From NCBI GenBank assembly GCA_019059635.1, contig JAGVRJ010000013.1, forward strand, positions 806,001-870,000: a stretch of 64,000 bases of DNA, given 5' to 3'. Of this stretch, positions 43,163 to 54,213 are shown one piece after another; positions within the stretch are counted from its first letter, which is position 1; the number at the start of each line of letters is the position of its first letter. The translations under genes and the position numbers were made by a program. The notes beneath the pieces were generated by a model. That model ran no database searches and had not been told where the DNA came from. It worked only from the letters and a program-made list of their open reading frames with translations. Source of the stretch: Proales similis. Its lineage: Eukaryota; Rotifera; Eurotatoria; Ploima; Proalidae.

Positions 43163-44533
43163 TCATTGGCGCTTGGGTTTGCTTTGACTTGGTTCGACTG
43201 GCTCCGGCTCAGAGTCGGTCTCGCTTCGCTCGTCTTTGCCCACCGAGCCCAAGAAGAGACTGGCGTACGCTATTCGGCAGATGAGATAAAACCAAAAGAC
43301 GTGCAGCACTTGGAGAATGACCAGTAAAGCATTGAACAGGTAGTAGGCCGGGAACAGTCCGAAATGCTTTGGCGCGTCGATCGATGTCGAGTAGATGATG
43401 CTTCGCGATTCGTGTTGAATTAAACAAGCGTTCGAGGTCGTTTAGAGCTCTACTTACAATGCAGGAAAGTAGATGAGGCGGGTGACGAGCCAGGTCAATG
43501 CGAACAGGGCAAAGCTCAAGTCGCACACGCGCTGCCATTTACAATATTTGCTTGCTTTGGCCAGCTCAAGCCAGCAGTCGGCGCTAGATTCACGTTGGTT
43601 GTTGAAAAAGAAGAGTTGAGCATTTATGCGGCCTTTGGTGTACTCACCAGTCGTGCACCAGAAGAATTAGAGAGCCTATGCGCACGAAATTGCACAAATA
43701 GCTGAACAGCAGGAGAGCGATGGTGACCACGTGATGGAGAAACATTTGCCAGAAATCCTTTCGCCTCACGTCAACGAACTGAGTGACGAGCAAGGAAAAG
43801 TAGAAGCCCAGCTCGAGCGCATAGTACAAGTAGATGTCGTCGGTGACCACTTGGCGAGGATATGACTTCCAGCATTCGGTCGGATTCAGAAGCCATTCTT
43901 TCTGCTCGATTGGTGCGGTTAAGTGCCGACTGACTGAATGGGACCAAGTAGATTAGCTTACATCTGACAGACTGAATAGGCCATAGAGCCAGACACAGGT
44001 GTAGAAAAACATGCGCCAGCAGGACTCGCTGAATTTGCTCAATTGACTTGTGCGCTTGAGCGCTCGTCTGAGGTGAAACCAGCGCTTTACATAGTCGACG
44101 TCACGACCAGTTTGCCGCGAGATGTACTTAAACGGGTTTAGTAAAGCGATCGAGTGTGAGCTTAGGCAGATGATACCATTGCGAGCGACTCAGAGATGGG
44201 CGTGTTGCGAAAGTGCGCCTCTAGAATCGGGTCCGGTGAGAACTGCTCGGCCGGGTCTTCTACTTGCAAGTAACGGCCGAACGGACGGGCCACGAACCTT
44301 TCGAATGCAAGTCTGACGCAGTAGATTAGAAGCGCGAGCAGAAGGGGAACAGTCAAGAGCCGGTGGTAGCTGCTGTTGGTAAACTGACTCAGATCGGACC
44401 AGTTGTAGCCGCGCGGAAGCCAGAAAGAGTCGCTGCTGACACTCAGTATCCAATCGTTGAGCTGATTGGCCATTTCGCTCAGTGCTTTTGACTCGAATCC
44501 GCGCAGGAAAATGCCATCGTGTGTGTGACTCAT
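43163..44533 (-). CDS. ceramide synthase (Lass/Lag1 family)
   Basis: Multi-pass ER enzyme that N-acylates sphingoid bases to (dihydro)ceramide. Exons in coding order: 44177-44533, 43962-44126, 43648-43901, 43458-43583, 43163-43400; 1,140 nt, 379 residues, phases consistent. The Hox-like region is present and includes helix 3 with DVDYVKRWFHLRRA. The TLC domain carries ELGFYFSLLVTQFVDVRRKD, then FWQMFLHHVVTIALLLFSYL with the catalytic His pair, NFVRIGSLILLVHD, and HDCADCWLELAK, which keeps the HDxxD of the Lag1 motif. The tail is acidic and Ser-rich (DERSETDSEPEPVEPSQS), as in mammalian CerS2-6, where casein kinase 2 regulates activity. No acyl-chain specificity can be assigned. Confidence 0.95.
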
Positions 44534-46157
44534 AGTCTATTTATAGACAAAAACACCAGCAAGCACGAATCTAATCGCGCTAATTTAGTCATTTGATTTT
44601 GTCCATTTGCAGAGAAGAGGAACGAAATTGGATGCTTGAGCGAGAGCGCGTCTGCTTCTCACGTGGCACACGATTTATTGTTATTGTATATGGGCGAAGA
44701 GTCGGCCAAGCGACGCCCGGCGACCGCGATCCCAATTCGCACACCGGTGCTCATCTGCCTATCGATTACAAGCGATTCGCTATTGAAAGCAAACAATTGA
44801 ATGGGCTGCTCAATGGGCCAGAATGCGGTCAAATTAGCAGACGCTTGCTTTCACTGATTCTCGATGCCCGATTCGGGACATTTTCTTTCATTCGCACTCG
44901 CACACCCTTGCTCGCTAAATCCCAAGACTGGATGAGAGCCGGCGCTGAGACCGGGCACCTGCGAGAGAAGGAGAGACAACAGCAATTTAAGCGAGAAGAC
45001 AAGACTAATGCAGAATGATTGCTAAAGCTAATGACGGGGATGATGATAAGCTCTCTTCACCTTTCTAGCATTCAGCAGAGCATTCAGCAGAGCATTCGTG
45101 CTCTTCATAATTATGATTGAATGAGGCAGCGATTGTGAGCTGTTGACAACTAAATCTAATATTTCCGTCTGCAGCAACGAAGAAGAATACAGTCGGCAGT
45201 GAGATGCTGAGTAATTCGCTCGCCGATGCGTTCGCCATGCTTCATCAACTCACTTGTTCATTCGCTCGTTCTCCTCCATCTTTTTGTCTCAATTTATTTT
45301 ATTTCGTTTTTTGGCTCGTTCGCCCACCTGCTCGCTTGCTCTCTCCCTCTCGCTCTCTCTCTCTTTATTTCGCTCTGAGTTGTCTTTACCGTTCGTTCGC
45401 TGGTTGTTACGAAGCGAATGGATGCGTGCTGGTTTTTGATGGGAATACTTTTATTTGTTGTTGCTCTTGTTTGCTTTTAAACTCGCGGGCCAATTCGGCT
45501 GCTCTGTTCGCGTTCGGCGTAGAGTAAAAGTAAAAGAACTGGTTTGAAAGGTGCGACCGGGGCCAATTTTGGCCGCTCAAACAAATGCCGCATAAGAAGA
45601 AGAGAGCGTTTGAGTCAAGCAAATGATTAACTGGCTGACTCTGACAAGTGCTCCTCTTCTATTTCAATCCAACCCATACACACGCTCGTTTGGAATTCGA
45701 TTAATGCGTCCAATCGACGAGTGCGCAAGATTCGATATAAATTGCTCTGAATGGGCGGATTTAAACCATCATCCAGCCTGGCCCGGAGTGTCAAGCAACA
45801 AGGCAGGGCAGTCTTTTAGCTAAAATGAGAAATTAATTGCCATTTTTGCGCGCGTCAAGATAAATGCCAAGCAAGGCCCTTCCAGTTTGATACTTTCTTA
45901 ATTGCGGATCATAAAAGCGACCTCGACTCAATTTTAGCGTTTGACTAACAATCAAGGAAAGGTGAAAATGCAAAGAAGGCTCAAGAAAGCGGCTCTGATT
46001 CGACTCATCTGGTTCGTGGCTCGTGGGCAATAAAGTTTGTTCAGAATGGAAGTAACGCGCTCAGCTCGTAGCAGAGTAGCACGCAGAGGAAAAGATTCAG
46101 CCTGCTCGCGTTTCTTATTCTTTGGTTTTATTGAATTTCGATTTGAATTTAGATGCT
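44534..46157. other. 1.6-kb gene-free region
   Basis: Lies between divergent ceramide synthase and the 3' end of ribose-5-phosphate isomerase. It contains a CT-rich run at about 45342-45366. An open frame on plus (ATG near 44630, about 129 codons) has no recognisable similarity. Nothing else supported. Confidence 0.5.
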
Positions 46158-47457
46158 TTATGCGTCGATCTTGCTAACCGAGCCGTCCGCATTGCCGAAA
46201 TACGCCGATTTGGCCATTCCGATGAACACTTGGAGAGACAAATAGATTAAACCCGATCGATTCTCATGTTAAAAGAGGCTTCGCTTACGTCCCGTCTCGA
46301 TTACGCCTGTTTGAATGAGGGCAGATGAGTTTGAGAAAAGGCTGTGGCAGAGGAGAGTACGGCTAACCTGGAATCATCTTGATCGCTGTGTTTATGGCAG
46401 TCCAGTCGTAGTTGACGTTGTCGTTGTCGTCTTTGGCATCGAATTGCCAGTCGAGAATGAAGTTGCCGTTGTCGGTGATCACCGGACCCTTCAAAGTAGC
46501 GAGCTAGTGCGCAATTCGACTCTGATTCGATTTGAAGAATGACGCACAGCTTTGGCCTGAGCTCCGCCTTTGTATTCGCGCAGCACCGCTTTGCCGCCGT
46601 ACATTTTCTCAATGTGGAGCTGAACGAGCCGATAGGCGCTCGGGAAGACCTCGATCGGAATGCCGTGCGACCAGTTCTGGCCCAGTTTGCTCGAGCGTTT
46701 TCTGTTCTAGCCGATTACTCATTCGGTTAGAACTCGTTTGACCTTGAAATAGTTGCCTTTCGTCTGCGATGACCACAAACTTGCGAGCCGAATAAGCGTT
46801 CAGCTTCTCTTGCAGATGACAGCCTCCGCCGCCCTTAATACAAGTCAGATTCCTGTCCACCTCGTCGGCACCGTCAATAGCCAAGTCGAGCTTTTGTAAT
46901 CAACGTTAAAATGCGAACATTTGCAACTTGATTGCTTGTTGAGTTGACCCACCGTCGGGTAGAGCTCCAACTCGACCACTCTCAGACCGTGACTGAGCAG
47001 CAGCTGTTTTGACTTTCAAAACTCGTAGTGAGTACAAACGGACTAAAACGAGGCGAGCGAAAAAGAACCTGGAAAGAGCTCGGGACACAATACACGTCCA
47101 AATTTTCTTGTTTTACTTTCTCGGCTTGAAGGGCGACTCATGAAGGAGACGAGTACAAGTTTAGAAGGGCAGAAACGAATGAACTACCAAGTCGCTGCAC
47201 TGCGTAGACAATTGTCGAGCCGCTTCCGATGCCCAAGATTTTTGTCTCCTTGCAAAATGGCACGCAAATGAAGACCGAGTCGACGAGGACAGAGATGCGT
47301 TCAGGCTCACTTTTCCGACGTTTTCGTCGATGGCGGCGATCGCTGCCGCCTGTTTGCCTTTTTCAACCGAACTTAGCTCTTGGCTCATATTGCGCTGGCT
47401 AGACGACACTGATAAATTCAAAATGCCTCGGAGACTCGCTCTATTCAACTTATGCAT
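46158..47457 (-). CDS. RPIA: ribose-5-phosphate isomerase A
   Basis: Pentose phosphate pathway enzyme interconverting ribose 5-phosphate and ribulose 5-phosphate. Exons in coding order: 47311-47457, 47188-47248, 47069-47124, 46953-47012, 46757-46890, 46548-46701, 46368-46488, 46289-46306 (18 nt), 46158-46228; 822 nt, 273 residues. Signatures: [48 protein letters not shown] then [10 protein letters not shown] with the catalytic Asp, [25 protein letters not shown] and [17 protein letters not shown]. The intron at 46702-46756 has a GC donor (AAAG|GCAACT); only that choice keeps frame and gives [14 protein letters not shown], which matches the family length exactly. Translation could also start at the internal Met at 47388, as the N-terminal 23 residues are not conserved. 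Confidence 0.95.
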
Positions 47458-47727
47458 GCTTCTCGCTCGCTCGGTCCCTGTTTCCTATTAAGCAATTCTC
47501 TCGCAGTGTACATGTTCGCTTGAGCAATTTGACTTTTAAGCAAAATTGTCGAAGTATTCAATTCTTAACATGCAACAGACTACGGCCAGAATGAATGAAC
47601 GGTCAACAATGAATGAGCGGTTTATTTGAAACAGAGACGTCGGCGGCCTTTCAATTCCAAACTAAATAAAGCACAATCGTCAAGAAGCGTTTAACAATAA
47701 GCAACGAAGGACGTCAGTTGGGAAAAA
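47458..47727. other. short gap between the RGS gene and RPIA
   Basis: Under 300 bp between tandem minus-strand genes; no feature recognised beyond the expected RPIA promoter and RGS 3' UTR. Confidence 0.4.
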
Positions 47728-50366
47728 TCAGCTGGACGTCTCGTTAGACGGTGGATTGTTTGAAGAGTTGAGTAGACGCTTGAGGCCGGCAGCAGCCGCT
47801 ATTGACAGGGTGAGACCCGCGGCCGCTTGGGTGATGGTCTGCGAAGCCGGCGCGTATATATCGCCGGCAACAAAGTCGCCTCTGGGCTCGCTGTCCTCAT
47901 TTTCTGACTCGCTCGTGTCGTCATTGTGTCTGAAGTAGTCGAGCGTGACAAAGTGAAATATTCCGCTACAAGTGAAAAGGTTGCAATTAGTCTTGAAGTA
48001 ATTCACAACAAACTGACACAAGCACACATTCAGACAGCGAAAGGGATAAGACGAGGCGGACAGAGAGAGAGAGAGAGAGGGAGGTTTAACGAGACTAAAT
48101 AGGCAACCAGAAGAAGAGATCGTTCAAAACCAAAAGCGATAGTCGGCAAGAGTAAGAAGGACGAGAAGGAGCGGCAACAACTAGCATAGAGCCAATTGCC
48201 AAGACTGTCTTGTTAAGTTTTGCGTTTGAATTTATTCTGGAGAACTTTTCTCGCTCTGTTCGATTTTGCCAGCTGGATCCAGCCAGCCAGTTCGATTGGT
48301 TGGTTGGATGTGACGAGAAGCGGGGTTGGTTGGATGTGGATGAGAACAGTTGATGAGAACGAGCGAGTTCGATAAACTCGAATGATCGACTGCGATCAGC
48401 GCTGCAATATGCAACCGCTCACCTTTTCTTGGGCGCCGGTATGGGCGCCTTTTCCAACAGGTTCTTGTAGCTGTCCGACTGAATGAACCTCGGATAGCTG
48501 TTTTTCTTCATCAACTCGAATATGTGCTTTTCGGCCTCCAGAAACAAATCGCTATCGAATCTAATTTCAGAACTGTCAACTAAGGCAAGTTGCAGCGACT
48601 TACCGATTGGGATTGTCCAAGTTTCTGGTGATTTCATTTTTTACCGACTCATTTATGTTGACTTCAGCGCCGGCCTCGGGCGAGAGATGGTCTCTTCAGA
48701 TGTTCAAGGTCGAGCGAGTGCCTCAGTTCAAACGGCCATTGGCTTACTTGTAGATTTTGCTCAGCAAATTGCGCAGTTCCGAGTTGGGCGCGAGTCGAAC
48801 TTGACGACATGCCAAATAGAATTTGAGATTCTCCGTGCTGAACTCGGTGTCGCAGAATTTGCTGAATTCGCGCACTCCGGTCTGATCCTTGAGCAACTCT
48901 GCAAAGCTGAACGTCCACTTTTTCACTCGAAGCTGAGTGGGCTGATCGACCAGCGCGGCATTCACTTCCCACATGGTCTGGTCATCGGTCACCCACGGAT
49001 TCGACGGCTGACAGTGGCCCATCAGGCCGTCGTAGTCTGAATAGGCCTCGCTGTACGCGCACAGACTTGAACAGTTTCGGAATGAGTTTGGGCCTAAGCA
49101 GAGTACACAAATCGTCAGATGTTCACCTTTGAAGCGTTTGCGATGATTTTGTTCTCAGTCGGCCCTTCAGCAAAAGTTCAAGGAAATTGATCTGGAAATT
49201 CATCAAAATTCATCACAATAGAGCGATTTTAGTGCCTCAGGGTGCAGCTACCGTCTTTCGAATGTGGTCCTCCTTTTTGATAAATCGATTCATGGGCGAG
49301 CGCAGAGTAACTCTAATGTCTTCCTCCATCACAGAAGTGCTGCTGTCCTAAACAGTCAAAGAGTGGTCAACCGATTTATCCGGGCTATTTAGTTGTTGGT
49401 TTTATTTTACCAAAGGCCGCACTGTGTTCCAAAAGGCACGCTCTTGGCTGTCTATAAACGCTTTGTCGCTTTTTCTCTTTTCCTTGAACACCCTTCGATT
49501 TGGCTGAGTTGCTTTTGCAGACTGCTCGCTAAGAACTGGCACTCACTTGACTTGCGCTTCCGACTGCATTCGAATGAAATCCCACTGATGCGTCAATTTC
49601 TTTTTCAAATCCTCGAGCACTTGCTGTCAAGCTTCATTTCAGACCAGAGGGCAACTGCAGCAAATTGTCAAATCGAGCAGCTTACCACCTCTGCGTCGCT
49701 GAGCGCATGCTTTTCCTGGTTGCGCAGCGTTCGCTTGAACAAGTAGATCGCTTTCAACGTGTCCAGATTAGCCCAGACGAGTGCTGGTGTCTGGAAAGTG
49801 TTAAAAAAACAAACCATAGTCTGTGTTGGTCACGTTCCAATTTGTAGAGACCCAGTAGTACGGCGCCTAAGGATTGAAACAAGACATTTGACATTCGACT
49901 GCTTAAGGCTGACGCGGCTTACTTGAAAGCGGTAGAGCTCACTGTCCGCCTTGACGTTCACCGAGCTGCTGTTGTTGACGCTGAAAAAGTAGCCGTAGCG
50001 GCAGATCATCGATGCCACATGATTTGCCTCCTCGGGCGTTTCTTTTAGCTCGAGACGATTTATGAGCCAGGCGATCAGATCCTCGCCTGTTTAAGTTACA
50101 GTGTTACAGTTTTAGTTGACCTTTGACGCGAGTGGCTGTGACAAACCTGTAAAAGCGTTGGCAATGGTCGTTAAGAACTGCTTTTGGGTCTTGATCGACA
50201 CTCCGGTTGAGTTGTGCTGCATCGCTTTCACCAATTTCTCCATCTTTCATCAGGCAATTAGTCGATTTCACTCGACACAGTGAGCAATGCGGCAACTTAC
50301 GTTTTGAAATGACAAATAATGCGGGTAGAGCGGCTTGTTCAGCAAATGATTGTGACTAATCTCCAT
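47728..50366 (-). CDS. RGS7: R7-family RGS protein (DEP-GGL-RGS)
   Basis: GTPase-activating protein for Gi/o alpha subunits that dimerises with G-beta-5 in neurons. Thirteen exons in coding order: 50301-50366, 50147-50243, 49923-50086, 49815-49866, 49686-49750, 49547-49623, 49411-49492, 49252-49347, 49127-49191, 48748-49065, 48604-48693, 48423-48551, 47728-47965; 1,539 nt, 512 residues. The DEP domain (about 25-110) has GEDLIAWLINRLEL and NHVASMICRYGYFF. Then come the R7 homology region (TDYAIYLFKRTLRNQ; DSQERAFW), the GGL segment ending SLCAYSEAYSDYD, and the R7 hallmark PSNPWVTDD. The RGS box runs from RVKKWTFSFAELLKD through EFSTENLKFYLAC to KNSYPRFIQSDSY. Best match is RGS6/RGS7. The last exon adds an acidic and then Ala-rich tail with no counterpart I know. 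Confidence 0.93.
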
Positions 50367-50493
50367 GGCCGCCGTTAGTCTTCTTCACTCGTCGATTCTA
50401 GTTGCCAAATCAAAGTAAATAAAGAGCCTCCCGTGTTTGCCGCTCGTGCGAATTTTCAAATTTTTCTGTTTGCCTCCAATCGCTCGGTATTCG

Positions 50494-50529
<36 letters not shown>

Positions 50530-51058
50530 GACAGAGGTCGCAACTTATTCACAAATATCGCCTCCTGTTGATGTCTTTTTTCTTCTCTTCTGAAATTTAT
50601 TTCAATCACGCCATTTCTGTGCATTTTCTTCGGCACCGCTTCATTTGTCTATTCCTTGCTCTGTTTTGAAATTGAGTAAAAATCAATAAATTCAAATGAT
50701 TATGAGCTGATAGTCAAGAATTTCGAAAATAAATTATGACACCTGGCCCGCCGCTACTGATCATCATGCGACTTTCATTTTCTCTTTGCCCAACCCCTCA
50801 TCTATTTAAGATCGTGTGTTTCGTCGCTTCTGTTTTAAACTGATTTATCCCACCTCTCTCAGGCCCCTTTTATTCGTGTATTTCATCCGTCTGATAAGAC
50901 GTGCAATCAAGTCGGCACTCAAAGCTGCTGATTCACAGAATAGTTGCATTTTTGACATCAATTTTCGCAACTTCTCGCCTCGCAAGATTTTATTCAGCAG
51001 TAAAGAAGAAAGATGACAGATCTGGTGGCTACTTAGGCTAATTGAAATTGTAAGCGCG
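50367..51058. other. gap with (AC)n repeat between RGS and THG1
   Basis: About 690 bp upstream of the RGS gene with a dinucleotide tract and AT-rich sequence. No gene recognised. Confidence 0.5.
50496..50525. repeat. (AC)n microsatellite
   Basis: About 15 uninterrupted AC units, roughly 130 bp upstream of the RGS start codon. Confidence 0.9.
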
Positions 51059-51995
51059 TCAATTAGCTTGTAAAATGATCCTCTCAAATGCGGCTGGTTT
51101 CAAATCGAATGAATCTTCTCTTAGGAACGAACGTTGGCCACAAAGTGTTTCCTGCGCAAGATTAGCAAAGTCAAATGAAACAGCTCGATTTGGTGTGGTC
51201 ACCTTGAACAGAAAAGTTCCTTTGCGGTAAATGGCCGGCTCGTTGTTGTAATTGATTTGGAATCGTTTGAACAAGAGCTCGTTGAGTTCACTTTGGTTCA
51301 GGCATTTTAGGTCGGAGGCGACTTGTCGGCAACTGGTCAAACTCGGGTTCGAATTCATCAGCGACCAGAACGCTTTCTGGTAGAGATAATTCGAGTGGCC
51401 TTGTCAGTTTGAAATAGGTTGATATTGGAGGGCGCAAATCGAACGGAGGTGTTACATTCGCGTTGACGATTGAGCAAAAATTCAAGAAGGGCGTCGGCCT
51501 TGGCGAACTGAAATAGCTTGCAGCGAAATGTGGGAATGCATGTGGGCGAAATGCGACGAGGCCGCATGAACTTATCGAAGCCGTACGAGTAGAAGGAGCC
51601 GAACGAGGACGCAAACAAGCTAGATAGCAAGCTGATTGGCACGCGAGGATTATATTTGAATGTAATTAGATTCATAAACTGGGTCAATACTTGACTCGAC
51701 GCGAGTAGAGTTGCGAGTGAGGATTGATGACGAAATTGAATTCGTCGCTGAAGCCGTAGGCAAGCGCCAGATGAGCCCGATGCTGTTCGAACAGACGCCG
51801 CCCACACCAGTTCATCAGATTTATGTGGCTCTGGTCGTTGGGTTTGTGCAAGTTGTAGAACGAACACAGCCGGCTGAAGTTGACCCCGTCGACTTGCACC
51901 AGAACGAATGTGTCTGTTAACAGGCGATCGCGCAGCTCATAGCTTCTCTTTAGCTGTTCTAGACCCCTCGTCTGAAGTGCTGGTTTCAATCTCAT
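51059..51995 (-). CDS. THG1L: tRNA-His guanylyltransferase
   Basis: Adds the extra 5' guanosine (G-1) needed by histidyl-tRNA synthetase, by 3'-5' polymerisation. Exons in coding order: 51691-51995, 51456-51631, 51203-51399, 51059-51151; 771 nt, 256 residues. Catalytic palm residues are visible in VLVQVDGVNFSR and AYGFSDEFNFV (metal-binding Asp and Asp-Glu). Family segments HKPNDQSHINLMNWC, RQRECHSNYLYQKAFWSLMN and FQINYNNEPAIYRKGTFLFK follow. The choice of splice sites at 51455/51400 is supported by the exact match to the family's RQ-x-x-C-H-x-N-x-L-Y pattern. The N-terminus differs from the usual FEYVRDFE and the protein is rather diverged overall. The acceptor at 51632 is the least certain junction. 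Confidence 0.9.
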
Positions 51996-52124
51996 TCTGA
52001 CGACCTTGAGGAAAATGCGGCTGGACAAGACTGCACGCTGCTGCACCGCAACCACTTAAGGGCTTCTACGCGTTCATACATAAAAGCAAATTGAACGAAT
52101 CACGAGGGTCGACTCGAGTTTTAT

Positions 52125-52670
52125 TTAGTTTAGAGAAATGTTGAAGGTGAAATTGTTGTAGGGTGCCACTTGAATGAGCACTTGTCCATAGTAGTCGAGT
52201 ATGTAGTCGGACTGATCGACCGGGCGGAGAGATTGCGTAATAATCAACAGCATGTCGACCAAATAGCCGACGAACATGAAGCCCAGAGTAGAGAGCTTGA
52301 GCACGCCGATGGCCATGTAGCCCAGATAGAAGCGGTCGACACCAAACACGCCAAGGAATATTGAGAGCAGAACGGCCGTTTGGTAATTGTAGCGCGTCAC
52401 GTAGCGACATGGCTGAGTTCGGTGAAAGGCCACCTGGCTACCGTTGAACCGTTTGCCTTCGCACGTGACATTCGGTGCCGGGTAGCAAGCAACCGGCACA
52501 GTGCGATCGGGCCTGCAGCCGACTTCGGTTTGTTTCAGATGATCGACCGGCGCTCTATCGCATCTGAACTGGCCCATTGACAGCTTGTCGCATGGTCTGT
52601 TGTGCCAGTCGAGAGAAGACGCCTCGGTCAAGGCGATAATGCACAACACCGTCACATATGACGACGGCAT
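52125..52670 (-). CDS. TM2D1: TM2 domain protein, TM2D1 type
   Basis: Single exon, 181 residues. A signal peptide (PSSYVTVLCIIALTEASS) precedes a cysteine-containing lumenal or extracellular part with the family motif CYPAPNVTC. The TM2 domain has two membrane helices joined by the DRF motif: LLSIFLGVFGVDRFYLGYMA and LSTLGFMFVGYLVDMLLII. The end DYILDYYGQVL matches TM2D1 rather than TM2D2 or TM2D3. In flies the three TM2 genes (this one is biscotti) act in Notch signalling and phagocytosis. The stop is 129 bp downstream of the THG1 start on the same strand. The Met at 52670 is the first ATG in frame. Confidence 0.93.
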   Translation of the reverse strand: MPSSYVTVLCIIALTEASSLDWHNRPCDKLSMGQFRCDRAPVDHLKQTEVGCRPDRTVPVACYPAPNVTCEGKRFNGSQVAFHRTQPCRYVTRYNYQTAVLLSIFLGVFGVDRFYLGYMAIGVLKLSTLGFMFVGYLVDMLLIITQSLRPVDQSDYILDYYGQVLIQVAPYNNFTFNISLN

Positions 52671-53409
52671 CTCCACATCTCAATTCGGACCCGAACAAAT
52701 CTACCGAGTACACACATGATCTAACTAGACGAAATGGGTACAGAATTTGAACATAATTAGACCAGCGGGTGTGTGCTGATTGGTCGACTGGCGGCTGTTT
52801 ATGAAGAATTTATTTGAATTTTTGATTGAATTCGCTATTTTCCAAAGTTCTTGGCGAATAGGGGCTGATACAAGAATAGAGGTGGTGGCGGTGATCATTC
52901 AGAGAGGGCAAATAGGTTTCAAGGCGCCCGAGTTTGAACGATCGCTGGGTCTTGACTGAGCTGTGAGGCGTTTAAATTAGTCTTTTAAAATTGGTATCGT
53001 TTCAGAAGGGAGAAGAGAGGAAGGAAACGATGGCGACGACGGCCAAGTTGAGGACGAGGGCGGCGTAGAAGGAGAAGAGCGAAGGAGAGAGAGGTAAAGG
53101 AGGGAGGTGAGCGTATGGCAGAGCGAGCGCTATACAAACGAAGACAAAGTGCTTTAGTCAAGTAAGCGATTTTGCGTCGCAATTTATCCAAGTTGCAACG
53201 CTCAACGAACAACACAGTCACTAGCGTCGATTGTGTGCTCGTTTAAAAGGCGCCCGAATTTCGAGTCTTGTATGCGCGCATACGCGCTATAAAGCGAACG
53301 ATCGCTCGAATGTGTTGTTGAATATTATGCGCTGCGATCTGATTGGCCGCCCGCATCTAGGCCTGCATAACAAGTCTGCGTATAAAAAGCCGAGCGCCCT
53401 GCCTGCGCG

Positions 53410-53793
53410 CCGAACTAGATGGTTTGCCGAACGAATTTTGAAATAAATCAAGAAATTCACGGGCCAGCCATGAGGTTAGCAGCATTATTACCAAGATAGA
53501 AGCTGAGTCTCGATGCGAATATTTCTTTAGCGGTGGCCGTAGTAAACTCCGCCTCTCGTCCTCACTTATGCATCTGGGACCATTAGCTCTGATAGGTTAC
53601 GTGTGAGGCTCTCCCCAAACACCAATCCGATCTAAAATGCTAATGAACGCAGGCCTAGCTGAGGACGGGCGGCAGTTGCGACCGTCAAAAGAAAGCTACT
53701 CCGTTCGACATTATGCGGCGGTCTGCCGCTTAATGTAGAGCCGGGCATAATCGTGGCGGCGTAGGACTCATTCACTCTCTAGCTCCCTTTTTA
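53410..53793 (+). ncRNA. possible structured non-coding RNA (speculative)
   Basis: Downstream of a TATA-like element at about 53384-53391 lies a region without long open frames but with several inverted repeats. CATTA-t-GCGGC / GCCGC-t-TAATG forms an almost perfect stem at 53709-53735 with a five-base loop. GACGG / CCGTC pairs at 53664-53686, and CCTCAC / GTGAGG at 53560-53608. A T5 run at about 53788 could end Pol III transcription. The size (about 370 nt) is in the range of RNase P, MRP, SRP or 7SK RNAs, but I could not match the conserved motifs of any of these. Orientation is a guess. Confidence 0.2.
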
Positions 53794-53819
53794 TTTGCCC
53801 GTCTACCACCTCCCCCTCC

Positions 53820-53835
53820 TCTCTCTCTCTCTCTC
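53820..53835. repeat. (CT)n tract
   Basis: Short pure CT run in the gene-free region upstream of INTS12. Confidence 0.8.
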
Positions 53836-54213
53836 GCCCCACTCCCTCCCCCCTCTGTCGATGACTACTACTCTCGATTGTAAGCAATTATTGATTCACT
53901 AATTATTATATACATATGGCACATCGCGCGTATTTTGCACGTCACGTGATTTAATTAAATGCAAATTGCGGCATCTATTATGCAAAGAAGCCTCAGCCAG
54001 TAGACATCGAGCTAACAGCTGATTTAGCTGAAGCGCTCTCTGTTGGCGATAATTCGCCCTCTCTTCTCTCTCTGTATCGGCCTTTCTCTCACATTCTCTC
54101 TCTAACAATTTGTTGCTATTGTCTTCTAGATACGAGTGAAATCTGAACCAGTCGTGCTACGAGGTCGGTGTGTATCGCTTTAGATAACTAGCCGCACCTG
54201 CATTTAAACATTA

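Larger units (their letters stand above)
52671..54213. other. 1.5-kb gene-free region with TATA-like and hairpin sequence
   Basis: No protein gene recognised. TATA-like elements at about 53293 (TATAAAG) and 53384 (TATAAAAA), a hairpin-rich stretch at 53500-53760, a T5 run near 53788, and a CT tract at 53820-53835. See the separate candidate RNA entry. Confidence 0.5.

Noticed and set aside
44593-45018. Plus-strand open frame upstream of ceramide synthase
   Set aside because: First ATG only near 44630; the product is basic and unstructured without similarity. A frame of this size is expected by chance in about 20 kb of non-coding sequence.
53231-53446. Short plus-strand open frame near the TATA elements
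   Set aside because: No recognisable product, and it overlaps the TATA-like sequences and the start of the hairpin-rich stretch.
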